Origin: Bradyrhizobium nivariense
GTDB taxonomy: Bacteria > Pseudomonadota > Alphaproteobacteria > Rhizobiales > Xanthobacteraceae
Length of the DNA: 64,000 bases
Direction of reading: 5' to 3'
Assembly: GCF_029846715.1 (NCBI RefSeq)
Contig: NZ_JARVWW010000035.1
Coordinates: 1 to 64,000, forward strand
Shown: in pieces, positions 1-8,766 of the stretch
How positions within the stretch are numbered: the stretch's first letter is position 1
How the letters are laid out: each line of letters opens with the position of its first letter
The notes under the pieces: model-generated
Told to the model about the DNA's origin: nothing
What the model saw: the letters and a program-made list of their open reading frames with translations, nothing else
Database searches by the model: none
Position numbers and translations under genes: made by a program

Positions 1-56
1 CCTTCCCAGCCCTCAACGACATCATGAAATTGACCCATGCGAACGACGCCACGGGT

Positions 57-129
57 GGCCGGCTTCAGATCGGAATACCCGGCCGGCTTCGAATTGGAAT
101 GCATGGCCGGCTTCGTCGGAATCCGCAGA
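57..129. repeat. Three short direct repeats resembling an IS end
   Basis: Three consecutive units start with GGCCGGCTTC and carry a GGAAT core about 13-16 bases later (near 57, 82 and 106). Repeated units of this kind are found at the ends of IS21-type elements in rhizobia, but no transposase is visible in the window, so the IS reading is an inference from memory. They may mark the edge of an element lying to the left of the window. Confidence 0.35.
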
Positions 130-554
130 TTATCCGCTGCGTTCCATTTCAATCAGCCGGAAGCGACCAGCACTTCTCGCTGATCGGGTCTGGGTGCGTG
201 ATCTGGGATTGCTTGCCTTCGACGCATCAGCTGGACTTGCGATTGCGCTATTGCTTTATGCCAGTCCCCGGGCAACCCCAGCAATACTGCTTGGCGCGGT
301 GGGGGGATGCTGCCCGATCCCTTGCGGTTGATCCATCGCCTGTATCCACGGGAGCCTTTCCGCTCATTCCAACGTTTTCATGCCTGGATACACACAAAGC
401 ACAAGCTTACCTGGCCATGGGCCGTCAGCTCGCAAGCTCTGCTTGTAGTTCTGACTATTTGCGCAGCCGAACTCGTGCGCCACAGCTTTGGCTGAACCCA
501 AACCGCCTCGGGGGTTGCGCCGGGCTTGCTCTCGTCCAAGAAAATGTGGGAGGA

Positions 555-735
555 CTTAGGTGTCTGGAGCGGCTTAAAGCTCGGATAGCGACCGGCCGTC
601 TCGGCAGGCCGCACGCTGCCGTCGAGCCGCCGGCTTGCGAGCGATCTCGGCGTCTCGCGCAACACCGTCACCTATGCGTCGAGCAGCTCGCCGCCGTGGG
701 ATATATCGAGGCCTCGCATGGGCGCCGTCCGAGAT
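555..735 (+). pseudogene. Frameshifted MocR/GntR-type helix-turn-helix remnant
   Basis: Reading across frames gives a recognisable winged-helix N-terminus: RLKARIATGRL, then (shifted) SAGRTLPSSRRLASDLGV and SRNTVTY, then (shifted again) EQLAAVGYIEASHGR. This is the pattern of MocR/PdxR regulators, whose N-terminal GntR domain reads GRLxPGxRLPSSRxLAxxLGVSRNTV followed by a YEQL motif. The second shift near 679 is explained by loss of one base from a TAC codon. Only about 60 codons remain. There is no aminotransferase-like C-terminal domain, so the gene is dead. MocR genes often sit beside aminotransferase genes, and one follows at 1332, but a functional link is speculation. Confidence 0.5.
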
Positions 736-1331
736 GATCGCGCACTTCGCGGAAGACCAGAGAAGCAACCACGACGCCAAGCAGAAGATCCTCAAACGTA
801 AAGTAAGCCCCGAACCTGGCAGAAGTTGTTGGTTTACCTATTCTATTTTTTAAGTTGTATATCCGCTCATATGGTTGATATTACACGTTTTACGTGTAGT
901 TTTGCAAAATGGTGCGATCTAACATATTGATTTTATTCGTTCGCTCCTCACGAGACGTGGCGAAACAGGAGATCTGAGGTAGCAACTCACTTCTCGCGGG
1001 CTCATGCTTCAGGCGGCGCGTCGTGACTTTGCTTTGCCAGTGGATCCGCACGGGACCTATGTCAGCGCCAACACCGTCGTGGCAAAGGGGAATGCGACTG
1101 TAGCCATCTAGTGCAGCACTGCCGCACATAATAACCGTTCACCCGTATCCACTGACAAGGGCTTGGCGGAGACTCCTTGATGATGAAGTAGCCGTGATAG
1201 TCGATGTTGGTTGGCGCAGTCAGGCCACGCCAGAACACCACATTCGCGTTCAACGAGCTCAGAGTCGTTGCTACTGAAAAACAGGCAGCGGCCAAGCGAT
1301 GAAGGATCGACGAGAACCGTCCGGTGGATCA
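736..1331. other. Gene-poor stretch without a supported gene
   Basis: Several open frames of 60-90 codons overlap here on both strands, but none has a convincing ribosome binding site together with a recognisable protein. The segment 840-920 is AT-rich compared with its surroundings. Together with the decayed regulator and IS-like repeats to the left, I read this as degenerating accessory DNA. Confidence 0.4.
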
Positions 1332-2219
1332 TCACGCCGCGAGCTTCACCTCGTGTGCGAAATCCCAATACAGCTTTCGTGCACGCGCATAAAAGCGCCC
1401 GGGCAAGAGTTGCCGGCCGTCGATCCGGATCACGGGCGCGACCTTGGCGAAATTTCCGGTCGAGAAGATCTCGTCCGCGGTGACGAAATCGGCATAGCGC
1501 AGCGTTGCTTCCAACACCGTGATGCCGTCACCGCGCAAAAGTTCGATCACGCGCTGCCGCGTAATTCCATTCAGGAAGGTGCCATTCGGCGCCGGCGTAT
1601 AGACAGTGCCCTCTTTCGCCATGAACACGTTGGAATTGCCGAACTCGGCGACATTACCGAGCATGTCCAGCATCAGGCAATTCTGGAAGCCGCGTGAGGC
1701 GGCCTCCCTGAGCGCACGGGAGCTGTTCGGGTAAAGACAGGAGGCCTTGACATCGGCCGGAGCGCATTCGGCGGTCGGCCTGCGGAACGGCGACAGCGTA
1801 ATCGCGCTGCCGACTGGCTCCGGGATCGGCGATTCGTAGATGCAAAGGCACCAGTCCGTCGTTTCCGGATCGAAGAGCACGCCGCCGCCGACGCCGTTCT
1901 GCGGCCAGTACATCGGGCGGATGTAGAGTTCGGCATTGGCCTGGAAGCGGGCGATACCTTCATGCGCCAGTCCGAGCCACGTACCGAGATCGACGATCGG
2001 TTTGAGCCCGAAGTTGACCGCAGATTGATTGACGCGGGCGCAATGACGATCGAGGTCAGGTGTAACGCCTTCAAAGGCACGTGCGCCATCGAAGATGGTC
2101 GAACCGAGCCAGAGCCCATGGGTGCGCGGCCCCATGATCGGCACATTGCCCTCGTGCCATTGGCCTTGGAAGAATGTCCATGTCCGCGAATGGCTGACGG
2201 ACTTGCTGTCGGAGACCAT
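1332..2219 (-). CDS. Class IV aminotransferase (branched-chain / D-amino acid type)
   Basis: PLP-dependent fold-type IV aminotransferase of 295 residues. The N-terminus carries the family hallmark FDGARAFEG (residues 43-51). The catalytic lysine is probably K158 in ADVKASCLYPNS, and the conserved glutamate lies in NVAEFGNSNVF. Family members move an amino group between a branched-chain or related amino acid and 2-oxoglutarate; the substrate here cannot be read from sequence. I placed the start at 2219 because GGAGG stands 7 bases upstream of that ATG; an upstream ATG at 2264 lacks this. The gene is monocistronic. It shares the GAGGTACCTC box (about 215 bp upstream) with the carrier-protein locus at 10.1 kb, so it may supply or modify that pathway's amino acid. 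Confidence 0.85.
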   Translation of the reverse strand: MVSDSKSVSHSRTWTFFQGQWHEGNVPIMGPRTHGLWLGSTIFDGARAFEGVTPDLDRHCARVNQSAVNFGLKPIVDLGTWLGLAHEGIARFQANAELYIRPMYWPQNGVGGGVLFDPETTDWCLCIYESPIPEPVGSAITLSPFRRPTAECAPADVKASCLYPNSSRALREAASRGFQNCLMLDMLGNVAEFGNSNVFMAKEGTVYTPAPNGTFLNGITRQRVIELLRGDGITVLEATLRYADFVTADEIFSTGNFAKVAPVIRIDGRQLLPGRFYARARKLYWDFAHEVKLAA

Positions 2220-2410
2220 GACGAACCTCCTTATATGCGCGACGGACTTAGGTCCGTGGACCATAGCCTTCGCGGAAAGCGCCTTACCGTCGACCGGTCC
2301 GGCCCCCGTTGCCGCAGTCTCCGGGGCAGCGACCGCCTACCGCCAGAACAAGGCGCGGTCGGAGACAACCTAACCGACCGAACCTGCCTGGTCGGGAGCG
2401 TAAAGGTGGA

Positions 2411-2472
2411 TGTCGGAAAGTCCACGCTTCCCAGCGAGGTACCTCCGAAGTGGAGCTACTTACCCGAGCTGT
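2411..2472. promoter_or_regulatory. Palindromic box upstream of the aminotransferase, copy A
   Basis: The perfect 10-bp palindrome GAGGTACCTC at 2436-2445 sits in a 17-bp block (2434-2450) that is identical to 10139-10155. The surrounding 62 bp align without gaps to 10116-10177 at about 43 of 62 positions. It lies in the 319-bp gap between the minus-strand aminotransferase and the plus-strand gene at 2539. The symmetry and the repeat at a second pathway promoter suggest an operator for a shared dimeric regulator; the regulator is not identified. The rest of the gap shows nothing else I can name. Confidence 0.55.
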
Positions 2473-2538
2473 GGTCAGGTAAGTTTGTAGCTGACGTTGT
2501 GGCACGCGGTTGTGGTTCGCTCGGTCGAGAGATGGTCA

Positions 2539-2835
2539 ATGGCTCGTTCTTCCGAAAGACAGTACGTCAATGACGCGAGAGCCGTAGTCGGCTACGGAGA
2601 CACGAAGGATTTGGCCTACAATGATTTGCTAGACAAACTCAAAGCGCATGAAAGCGAAATTAGATGTGCTCGCTCAAATGAAGGCGAAGTTCTTCGACCC
2701 TTTCTGTTTCCCCCGGCCGGCGTCAATTTCCGCATCTACTGGCGAAAGAGTACTGGCAAGATTCGTTGGCAGTGCTTGTGGGGCCCTGGCGTATTGGAAT
2801 TCGAGTGCGCCTGTGCTCCCGAGTGCGAAAATTGA
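2539..2835 (+). CDS. Small hypothetical protein
   Basis: Open frame of 98 residues from ATG 2539, with a purine-rich GAGAG upstream. The frame is also open further upstream to 2497, but ATG 2539 fits better. The N-terminal half (RQYVNDARAVVGYGDTKDLAYNDLLDKLKA, given here in outline only as an acidic, helical stretch) looks like a genuine globular sequence. The C-terminus is cysteine-rich (CLWGPG, CACAPEC). I do not recognise the family. It is followed 129 bp later by the acyltransferase-like gene on the same strand and could be its leader gene. Base composition is slightly lower in GC than the pathway genes around it, consistent with accessory DNA. Confidence 0.4.
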   Translation: MARSSERQYVNDARAVVGYGDTKDLAYNDLLDKLKAHESEIRCARSNEGEVLRPFLFPPAGVNFRIYWRKSTGKIRWQCLWGPGVLEFECACAPECEN

Positions 2836-2963
2836 GATCACGGTCGCATGAGCATCTTGTCACTCGAAGTGGCCTGTTGCGTCAATTTTGGCCGTCACAA
2901 GCATCGATCCACGTCAGCTGATATCATGGGTTGTCTGTGCCGAGCGGTTGAGAGGGGTAGGCG

Positions 2964-3854
2964 TTGTCCCACATCAAAGTCCGACTCATAACTGATGCCG
3001 ACATCCCGGCGGCCATAGACCTGCTGACCGGCGGATATGGGTCAGGGCGCGTCCCGGGCCCCGTCCGCCCTCGCAGTTTTTGGGAGGATATTTTCTCCTG
3101 CTTGAGTCACCGACCACTACCAGCAGAAGAATTGCCACGTTACGGATACGTGATCGACAGTGACGGCGTGCTTGTTGGTATCTTGCTCTTGATATTTTCG
3201 ACAGTTTGGGACAACGGCAAAGCCAAAATCCGTTGCAACGGGTTAGGCTTGTATGTTGATCCGGCATTTAGATTGTGCGCGCCACAGCTCATAAAAAAGG
3301 CCTCCGATTTCAAGGAGGCCACGGTGCTCAACCTGACGCCGGCGAAAAATACGTTTCGCATGATAGAAGCCTTGAGCTACGTCAGATATTGCGATGGAAT
3401 CTTCGCCTCAATTCCCTTGCTTGGTCGAGCTCGCAAGGAGGCGCGTGTCAAGGTCGTCGATGTACACACCAAGCTTGATGTTCGATTGGATCCACACGAT
3501 CGCGACCTGCTGCTCGAGCACGCAGATTGCGGATGCATGAGTCTGTGGTGCATTACACCTCAAGATGCTTATCCTTTTGTATTTCGAATCCGGCAGTTTA
3601 ACAGGGTTCCATGTGTGCACCTGGTCTATTGCCGCAATGTGGATGACTTCGTACGCTTTGCGCGGCCGATAGGTTTATTTCTTGCCCGGCATACTTGGCA
3701 TATCTTGGTATTGCTCGACGCGAACGGACCAGTTCACGGACTGGTCGGCAAATACTTCGCGGGAAAAGCCAATAGATACTTCCGCGGATCGGATCGGCCG
3801 CGGTTGGGAGATTTGGCTTATACAGAGATAGCGCTCTTCGACATCGGCCCCTGA
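2964..3854 (+). CDS. GNAT-like acyl-CoA acyltransferase homologue
   Basis: Protein of 296 residues with an N-terminal GNAT-like opening (KVRLITDADIPAAIDLL, residues 5-21), a hydrophobic beta strand GVLVGILLLIFS (about 69-80), and a second half that again looks like an acyltransferase-type fold. Similar 'acyl-CoA acyltransferase' proteins are found near polysaccharide and secondary-metabolite genes in Bradyrhizobium. I do not see a clear Q/RxxGxG/A acetyl-CoA loop, so catalysis is uncertain. The start is TTG 2964, with GAGAGGGG about 7 bases upstream. It is monocistronic and convergent with the P450 operon (38 bp between stops). GC content is lower than in neighbouring operons. It may acylate the pathway product or may be unrelated. 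Confidence 0.55.
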   Translation: MSHIKVRLITDADIPAAIDLLTGGYGSGRVPGPVRPRSFWEDIFSCLSHRPLPAEELPRYGYVIDSDGVLVGILLLIFSTVWDNGKAKIRCNGLGLYVDPAFRLCAPQLIKKASDFKEATVLNLTPAKNTFRMIEALSYVRYCDGIFASIPLLGRARKEARVKVVDVHTKLDVRLDPHDRDLLLEHADCGCMSLWCITPQDAYPFVFRIRQFNRVPCVHLVYCRNVDDFVRFARPIGLFLARHTWHILVLLDANGPVHGLVGKYFAGKANRYFRGSDRPRLGDLAYTEIALFDIGP

Positions 3855-3891
3855 GGCTCTCATCCTTTCCGGCGGCCGCGAGGCGCCGGGT

Positions 3892-5256
3892 TCATGCCCC
3901 TCCCCCGGAACTCATCGCCCGCGTCTCTGGTCCCGGCTGGCGGGTTTCATAGCTATTCGCCGAATCTCTGATCTCTGGGGTCATGACGAAATCATACTTG
4001 CTGCGCAAGTTCACGGCAGCCTCCAGTTCGGGAGGCTTTTCTTCATCATAGCCCAGCCGCAGCTGCCTGGCGATCATCACTAGGTGAATCTGCATTTCGA
4101 GGCGCGCAAAGATTTCACCGATGCAGTTCCTCGGCCCTACGGAAAACGGGAGCATCGTCGGCGGATGTCGTTCCTGCAAAAAATCGGGACCGAAGCGATC
4201 GGGACGGAAACTATCCGCTGCTTCCCAGAGCTTGGGGTGCCGCTGGATGTGGTAAGTTGAAATATAAACTTCAGTTCCGGCCGGCACGAAATAGTCGCCA
4301 AGGTAATCGTCGTTCAGCGCCCTTCGCGTCATCAGCCAGCCAGGCGGAAACAGGCGTAGCGACTCCTCGATAATGCGCCGCGCGTAGGTAAACCTCCCGA
4401 GATCATTGAGGTCGGGAAGCTCGCCCGCATGCACATTGTCGAGCTCCCTCCACAACCTTTCCTCGACCTCCGGGTGCTGAGAGAGCAAGTACCAGATCCA
4501 ATTCAGGGTGGAAGCCGTAGTTTCGTGTCCGGCGACAATCAGGGTCATCGTTTCGTTGACCAACTGGCGGTCTGGCATTATTTGGCCGCTGTCCCGGTCG
4601 CGCGCTTCCATAAGCATGCCGAGCATGTCGGCGGATTTGATGTTCTTTTTCCGCCTTTCGGCGGCAACCCGCCTCACGATTTCTCCCAAAGACCTGAACT
4701 CTTTCGCAAACTCGAGGTTGCGCGCAGGCTCGTCGGTCAGAATACTGAAATGCGGGCGTACGTGTTCGTAGTCGGCTCCAAAGATAGCGCTGAGAACCGA
4801 CTCCGCGACCATACGGCTGATGTCGCGAGTGGCATTGACGGTCTTCTTCTCTCGAGCTGCCTGCTTCCATCTTTCAAGCAACGCCGCATTGGCCGCTGTG
4901 ATGACGTGACTTAACGCTCCGATCGCGTTGTGGCGGAAAGTGGGCTGGATCATCCGCCGCTGATGTTTCCAGAACTCTCCCTCGCTCACCATAAGGCCAT
5001 TACCGAGGAGCCAGGCAATGCGCTTGATCGCCAGGCCTTTTTTGTAGTTCTGCCAATTCTTGCGAAGGACGTGCTCCGCGTACTCGGGAGTACTGATCAC
5101 ATATACGCCGGAACCGTAGACAGACGCCTTATAGATGTTGCCGTATCGTTTGAAGCATCTGCTCATCCAGCTCAAGAGATCTTGAGTTGGGCTGCACGGC
5201 TCGTCCGGCCCTGGTGGATAAAGATGCGCCGTTCTCGTACCTGTTTCGGACATCAT
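3892..5256 (-). CDS. Cytochrome P450
   Basis: Soluble P450 of 454 residues, a haem-thiolate monooxygenase that inserts one oxygen atom into an organic substrate using electrons from separate redox partners. Key motifs are all present: C-helix WKHQRR (near residue 96), I-helix oxygen-activation motif AGHETT (242-247), K-helix ESLR (298-301), and the haem loop FSVGPRNCIG with the thiolate ligand C378. No membrane anchor is visible. The start at 5256 is chosen because its ATG overlaps the stop of the MetA-like gene (ATGA) with AGGGA upstream; the frame is open further up to 5367. It is the last gene of the minus-strand biosynthetic operon and so probably performs a tailoring oxidation. No ferredoxin or reductase gene is nearby. 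Confidence 0.9.
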   Translation of the reverse strand: MMSETGTRTAHLYPPGPDEPCSPTQDLLSWMSRCFKRYGNIYKASVYGSGVYVISTPEYAEHVLRKNWQNYKKGLAIKRIAWLLGNGLMVSEGEFWKHQRRMIQPTFRHNAIGALSHVITAANAALLERWKQAAREKKTVNATRDISRMVAESVLSAIFGADYEHVRPHFSILTDEPARNLEFAKEFRSLGEIVRRVAAERRKKNIKSADMLGMLMEARDRDSGQIMPDRQLVNETMTLIVAGHETTASTLNWIWYLLSQHPEVEERLWRELDNVHAGELPDLNDLGRFTYARRIIEESLRLFPPGWLMTRRALNDDYLGDYFVPAGTEVYISTYHIQRHPKLWEAADSFRPDRFGPDFLQERHPPTMLPFSVGPRNCIGEIFARLEMQIHLVMIARQLRLGYDEEKPPELEAAVNLRSKYDFVMTPEIRDSANSYETRQPGPETRAMSSGGGA

Positions 5257-6401
5257 ATTCGTGTCCCTGACTTTGAGCCCGGCGCGCGGGGATCCCCGGA
5301 TCGGACGGCGACCAATCGGTGTCCATTTTGACCGACCGGAATTCCGGAATCCGGCCTCGTTCGGCACCTCCCGTTGAAGGGCAACGATTTTGAGCGTTCG
5401 GCTCGCTGCGACGCCAAGTAAAGCAGCCAGTTGCGGTAGATGCGCTTGGCCGGCAGATGCCAGACGTTACTCAGGTCCTTCGCTACCTGATCGGCTGGAA
5501 AGCCCGCGAAAAGCTCCGGGTGTCTATCGGAAAGGGCTTTCTGTCGGAAGGCGATCTGTATCTCTTCCGCCTCCTCGCCGAAATAACTCCTCGGTATCGT
5601 CGGACAGACTTCGTTCTCTCCGCGGAGGAAGCGACCCATATCTCTCCTGTATTCACCCAACAGGGTCCGGGTTTCGTATTCCGGGTGGCCCTGGAAATGG
5701 ATGAAAAGGCTCTTCTTCTGCTGCTTGACGAAGCAATCGACCCCAGCCTCCGCCGACCAGGTAAGAACCGAATATCCGCAGTTCGAGAGATCCTCCTCCT
5801 GCACCTCGTTCCACCGGGCGTGCGGTATTCGGAAGATCCTCGGCACATCTTGCATCAAGGGATGATGTCTCGTCTTTGTTTGAGCGAAGACACCGAAGCA
5901 CTTGGTAGGCAGCTTACGGCGCGCAACGCCGTCCAGGTGCAGGACGGCCCCATGGACGGCCAGACAGGAAAACACCGACGACACGGTATTCTCCCTGGCC
6001 CAATCGGCGATCTCGGCGAAGGTGGTCCAATATGGCTCTTCCGTCAGACTGGCGGCTCTCGGCTCGGCACCGGTCACGATCACTCCATCCAGGCTCCTGT
6101 TCAACAGATCGTCGATGCCGCGGTAGTATCGACGCACGTAATCACGCCCCCATTCCGAACGGGGGGTCGCCTCCATCGTATAAAAATGCAGCCTGACGAA
6201 GAGTTGTCCGGCCGCAGCATCGAGCAGGTCGAACAGCTGACGCTCGGTCGACATCAAGGCGGAATCCGACATGTTGTTGACGAGCCCGATGTCGAGGCAC
6301 TCCACTCGTTTTCCCGATGACGCCATTGCACAAGCGCCTCCGCCCGGTACTCTCGAGAAGAGATGGTGCTCGTATGAATCTATGTCGACCAGGACAGGCA
6401 T
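5253..6401 (-). CDS. MetA-type homoserine O-acyltransferase
   Basis: Homologue of homoserine O-succinyl/acetyltransferase (MetA/HTS family, class I glutamine-amidotransferase-like fold), which acylates the homoserine hydroxyl from an acyl-CoA. The family hallmark appears as GLVNNMSDSALMSTERQ (39-55). The catalytic triad is C146 (SSVFSCLAVHG), H239 and E241 (FQGHPEYE), with the same spacing as C142/H235/E237 of characterised MetA. A substitution at residues 111-112 (GAEPR) follows the family pattern. An alternative start at 6326 (MASSGK) has a better GGAGG site; 6401 has GAAGG. The C-terminus runs about 50 residues past the usual family end (after NWLLYL) and overlaps the P450 start. Here it probably makes an activated homoserine for the adjacent sulfhydrylase-type enzyme. 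Confidence 0.85.
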   Translation of the reverse strand: MPVLVDIDSYEHHLFSRVPGGGACAMASSGKRVECLDIGLVNNMSDSALMSTERQLFDLLDAAAGQLFVRLHFYTMEATPRSEWGRDYVRRYYRGIDDLLNRSLDGVIVTGAEPRAASLTEEPYWTTFAEIADWARENTVSSVFSCLAVHGAVLHLDGVARRKLPTKCFGVFAQTKTRHHPLMQDVPRIFRIPHARWNEVQEEDLSNCGYSVLTWSAEAGVDCFVKQQKKSLFIHFQGHPEYETRTLLGEYRRDMGRFLRGENEVCPTIPRSYFGEEAEEIQIAFRQKALSDRHPELFAGFPADQVAKDLSNVWHLPAKRIYRNWLLYLASQRAERSKSLPFNGRCRTRPDSGIPVGQNGHRLVAVRSGDPRAPGSKSGTRI

Positions 6402-6428
6402 CCGAATACCTTCATCGTTGACGTAGCA

Positions 6429-7703
6429 TCAATTCGCAGCGCGGAGGGCCTGATCGAGATCCGCGACGATGTCGTCGATGTGCTCGATTCCGACACTCAG
6501 CCTGATCATCTCGGGCCGCACGCCGGCTTTGTCCTGTTCTGCGGGCGACATCTGCCGGTGCGTTGTCGATGCGGGATGGCAGGCGAGCGTTTTCGCGTCG
6601 CCAATATTGACCAGCCGCTTGCAGAGCTTCAACGCGTCGTAGAACCGCTTGCCCGCCTCGAAGCCACCAGCCAAGCCAAAAGTCAGTAGCGAACACGCCC
6701 GACCACCTAGATACTTCTGTGTCAGCGCGTAATAGGGGCCGTCGTGAAAGCCCGCATAATTCACCCACTCGACACGGCGGTCATCGCGCAAGAACCGCGC
6801 GACCTTCTCGCCATTCTCGACGTGTCGCTCGATCCGGAGCGCGACGGTCTCAATGCCCTGGAGCAGCAGGAAGGCGTTCATCGGCGCCAGGACTGCCCCG
6901 GTGGTCCTCTGGGAGACGGCGCGGCAACGCGCAATGTAAGCGGCGGCCCCGTAGCGCTCGGTGAAGACCAGCCCGTGGTACGATTTCTCCGGCTCGTTCA
7001 TCATCGGGAAGCGCCGGCGATGCTCCGCCCACGGGAACCTGCCGCCGTCGACGATAATTCCACCGAGCGTGGTGCCATGCCCGCCCATGAATTTCGTCAG
7101 CGACTCCACGACAATGTCTGCGCCGTATTCGATCGGCCTGAGCAGGATCGGTGTCGGCACCGTGTTATCGACGATCAGCGGGACGCCATGCCTGTGCGCG
7201 ACCTCGGCCAGCGCTTCGATGTCGCAGACGTTTCCGGCCGGATTCCCGACGCTCTCGCAGAACACCGCCCGCGTATCGTCGTCGATCAGTCTTTCGATGC
7301 TCGCCGGCCGGTCGTCTTCCGAAAACCGGACCGTAATGCCCTGCCTCGGCAGGATGTATGCGAAAAGCGTATGCGTGGTGCCGTAGAGCTGCGGAACCGA
7401 GACGATGTTGGTGCCCATCTCGGTGATGTTGACCACCGCATAGTTCACCGCGGCCTGACCGCAGGCCACGCTGAGCGCCTCGATGCCTCCTTCCAGGGCG
7501 GCGACGCGCTTCTCCAGCACCGCGTTGGTCGGATTGCCGATCCGGCTGTAGCGGAAGCCGTCCACTTCGAGGTTGAAGAGCGCGGCTCCATGGTCGGCGC
7601 TGTCGAATGCGTACGAGGCGGTTTGATAGATCGGCACGGCGACGGCTTTCGTTGCCGGATCGCTTTCGAAGCCGCCGTGGACGGCGAGAGTCTCTCTCCT
7701 CAT
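6429..7703 (-). CDS. O-acylhomoserine sulfhydrylase-type PLP enzyme (MetY-like)
   Basis: Cys/Met-metabolism PLP enzyme of 424 residues. The opening MRRETLAVHGGF and AVPIYQTASYAFDS is typical of O-acetyl/O-succinylhomoserine sulfhydrylases. SRIGNPTN (53-60) belongs to the cofactor/substrate site, and the Schiff-base lysine is K204 in SLTKFMGGHG. The family replaces the acyloxy group at the gamma carbon of an activated homoserine with a sulfur (or other) nucleophile. Start 7703 matches the family N-terminus; the frame extends far upstream inside the ligase gene but that is a shadow. The gene lies 32 bp after the aminoacyl-CP ligase and 27 bp before the MetA-like gene, so both activating and substituting steps are co-transcribed. 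Duplication of methionine-biosynthesis enzymes inside a metabolite locus points to a specialised gamma-substituted amino acid. Confidence 0.88.
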   Translation of the reverse strand: MRRETLAVHGGFESDPATKAVAVPIYQTASYAFDSADHGAALFNLEVDGFRYSRIGNPTNAVLEKRVAALEGGIEALSVACGQAAVNYAVVNITEMGTNIVSVPQLYGTTHTLFAYILPRQGITVRFSEDDRPASIERLIDDDTRAVFCESVGNPAGNVCDIEALAEVAHRHGVPLIVDNTVPTPILLRPIEYGADIVVESLTKFMGGHGTTLGGIIVDGGRFPWAEHRRRFPMMNEPEKSYHGLVFTERYGAAAYIARCRAVSQRTTGAVLAPMNAFLLLQGIETVALRIERHVENGEKVARFLRDDRRVEWVNYAGFHDGPYYALTQKYLGGRACSLLTFGLAGGFEAGKRFYDALKLCKRLVNIGDAKTLACHPASTTHRQMSPAEQDKAGVRPEMIRLSVGIEHIDDIVADLDQALRAAN

Positions 7704-7735
7704 GGAGGCTGGCCCTTCGGCTCTTCGATCCCGGG

Positions 7736-8740
7736 CTAGCTCCCGATTTCCTTGGCGCATCGGAACTCCTCGAATACTGACGGCGCCAGGTGATCGGCCC
7801 GCGCGAAGCCCAGCAGGTCCCGCACTGCGCTCGGCCACAGGGCGACGTCTTTGCCGTGGGTATGGAACAAGGCGACGGCGAGACGGTCCATTCCGAAGGC
7901 CACGCAGGCGGTGTGGGCCGGCTCGGAGGCCGCATCGACGATGCCCCAGGCGGTGCCGAAATGATCCCGGTGGTAGTTGAAGCTCATGCAGGCGGTCGGC
8001 CGCTCCTCGGAGCGCAGAGGCACCAGCAGTTCGAACTTCAGCGACTGCTGCTTTTGGCTCACCGCCATCATCTGACCGACCCGGCCGAAGAATGGGTCGT
8101 TGGCATAGTCGACCCTGAAGGTTAGCCCGAGATCTCGGGCGATCTTCTGGGCGCGTATGATCCAGCGCTCCCGGAACGCCGAGACGTGTTCGGCGCTCCC
8201 GATGCAGACGAATTCGCGCATCCTGAAGGACTGCAGCCGGTCGAGATGGCGCGAGGGCTCGCGACGGAAACAATCGGCGGCCACGTCGAAGCTCCAGCCG
8301 CCTGCCGGCACGGGACCTCGGCTCGCCGCGATCGGATAGAGCGGATAGCAGGCGGCCGGCGATAGAACGAGATCGGCCGGTGATAGCGACGCGGTCCAGT
8401 CGCCGCCGGCATCGAAACGGCTGATCGCCGCGTCGATTTCGCTTTCCGTGCCGTGCAAGCCACAGACGCAGCCGAGGAGGTTGGGAAAGCTCTTCAGATA
8501 GCCCGACCTCTCAAGCTGAGCGCGGTTCATGACAGGCGGGAAGCGCATCACCTCGGTGTTCGGTTCGCGATTCCGTGAGATCACCGCCGCAATTCGCTCC
8601 ACGACGTCTTCATAGAGCGCGGTGCGGCCATAGACGCCGGGAGAGCCCATCTCGTGGAACAGCGCATCGGCAAGATGGTCCAACGGATCGGCCGGTGACG
8701 GAGTGGGGTCCGCCGATGCTTCAACAATGGCCACTTTCAT
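7736..8740 (-). CDS. Amino acid:[carrier protein] ligase (class II aaRS homologue)
   Basis: Stand-alone homologue of the atypical seryl-tRNA synthetase catalytic core, 334 residues, without a tRNA-binding domain. Characterised Bradyrhizobium japonicum relatives (Bll0957) adenylate a small amino acid and transfer it to the phosphopantetheine thiol of a dedicated carrier protein rather than to tRNA. The class II signatures are visible: motif 2 as CFRREPS followed by LQSFRMREF (157-177), and motif 3 as FGMDRLAVALF (282-292). The zinc ligands of the family fall at C131, E176 and C279, the same numbers I recall for Bll0957. The gene sits between an acyl-CoA-dehydrogenase-like gene (26 bp gap) and the MetY-like gene. 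The cognate carrier is most likely the product of the divergent gene at 10235. Confidence 0.9.
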   Translation of the reverse strand: MKVAIVEASADPTPSPADPLDHLADALFHEMGSPGVYGRTALYEDVVERIAAVISRNREPNTEVMRFPPVMNRAQLERSGYLKSFPNLLGCVCGLHGTESEIDAAISRFDAGGDWTASLSPADLVLSPAACYPLYPIAASRGPVPAGGWSFDVAADCFRREPSRHLDRLQSFRMREFVCIGSAEHVSAFRERWIIRAQKIARDLGLTFRVDYANDPFFGRVGQMMAVSQKQQSLKFELLVPLRSEERPTACMSFNYHRDHFGTAWGIVDAASEPAHTACVAFGMDRLAVALFHTHGKDVALWPSAVRDLLGFARADHLAPSVFEEFRCAKEIGS

Positions 8741-8766
8741 CAGGCGCTTTCCTTTTCAGACGAAGA

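Noticed and set aside
24..737. A 237-codon plus-strand open frame at the left edge.
   Set aside because: It crosses the IS-like repeats and the frameshifted MocR remnant, has no domain-like content over most of its length and no convincing start; it is a chance frame in decayed DNA.
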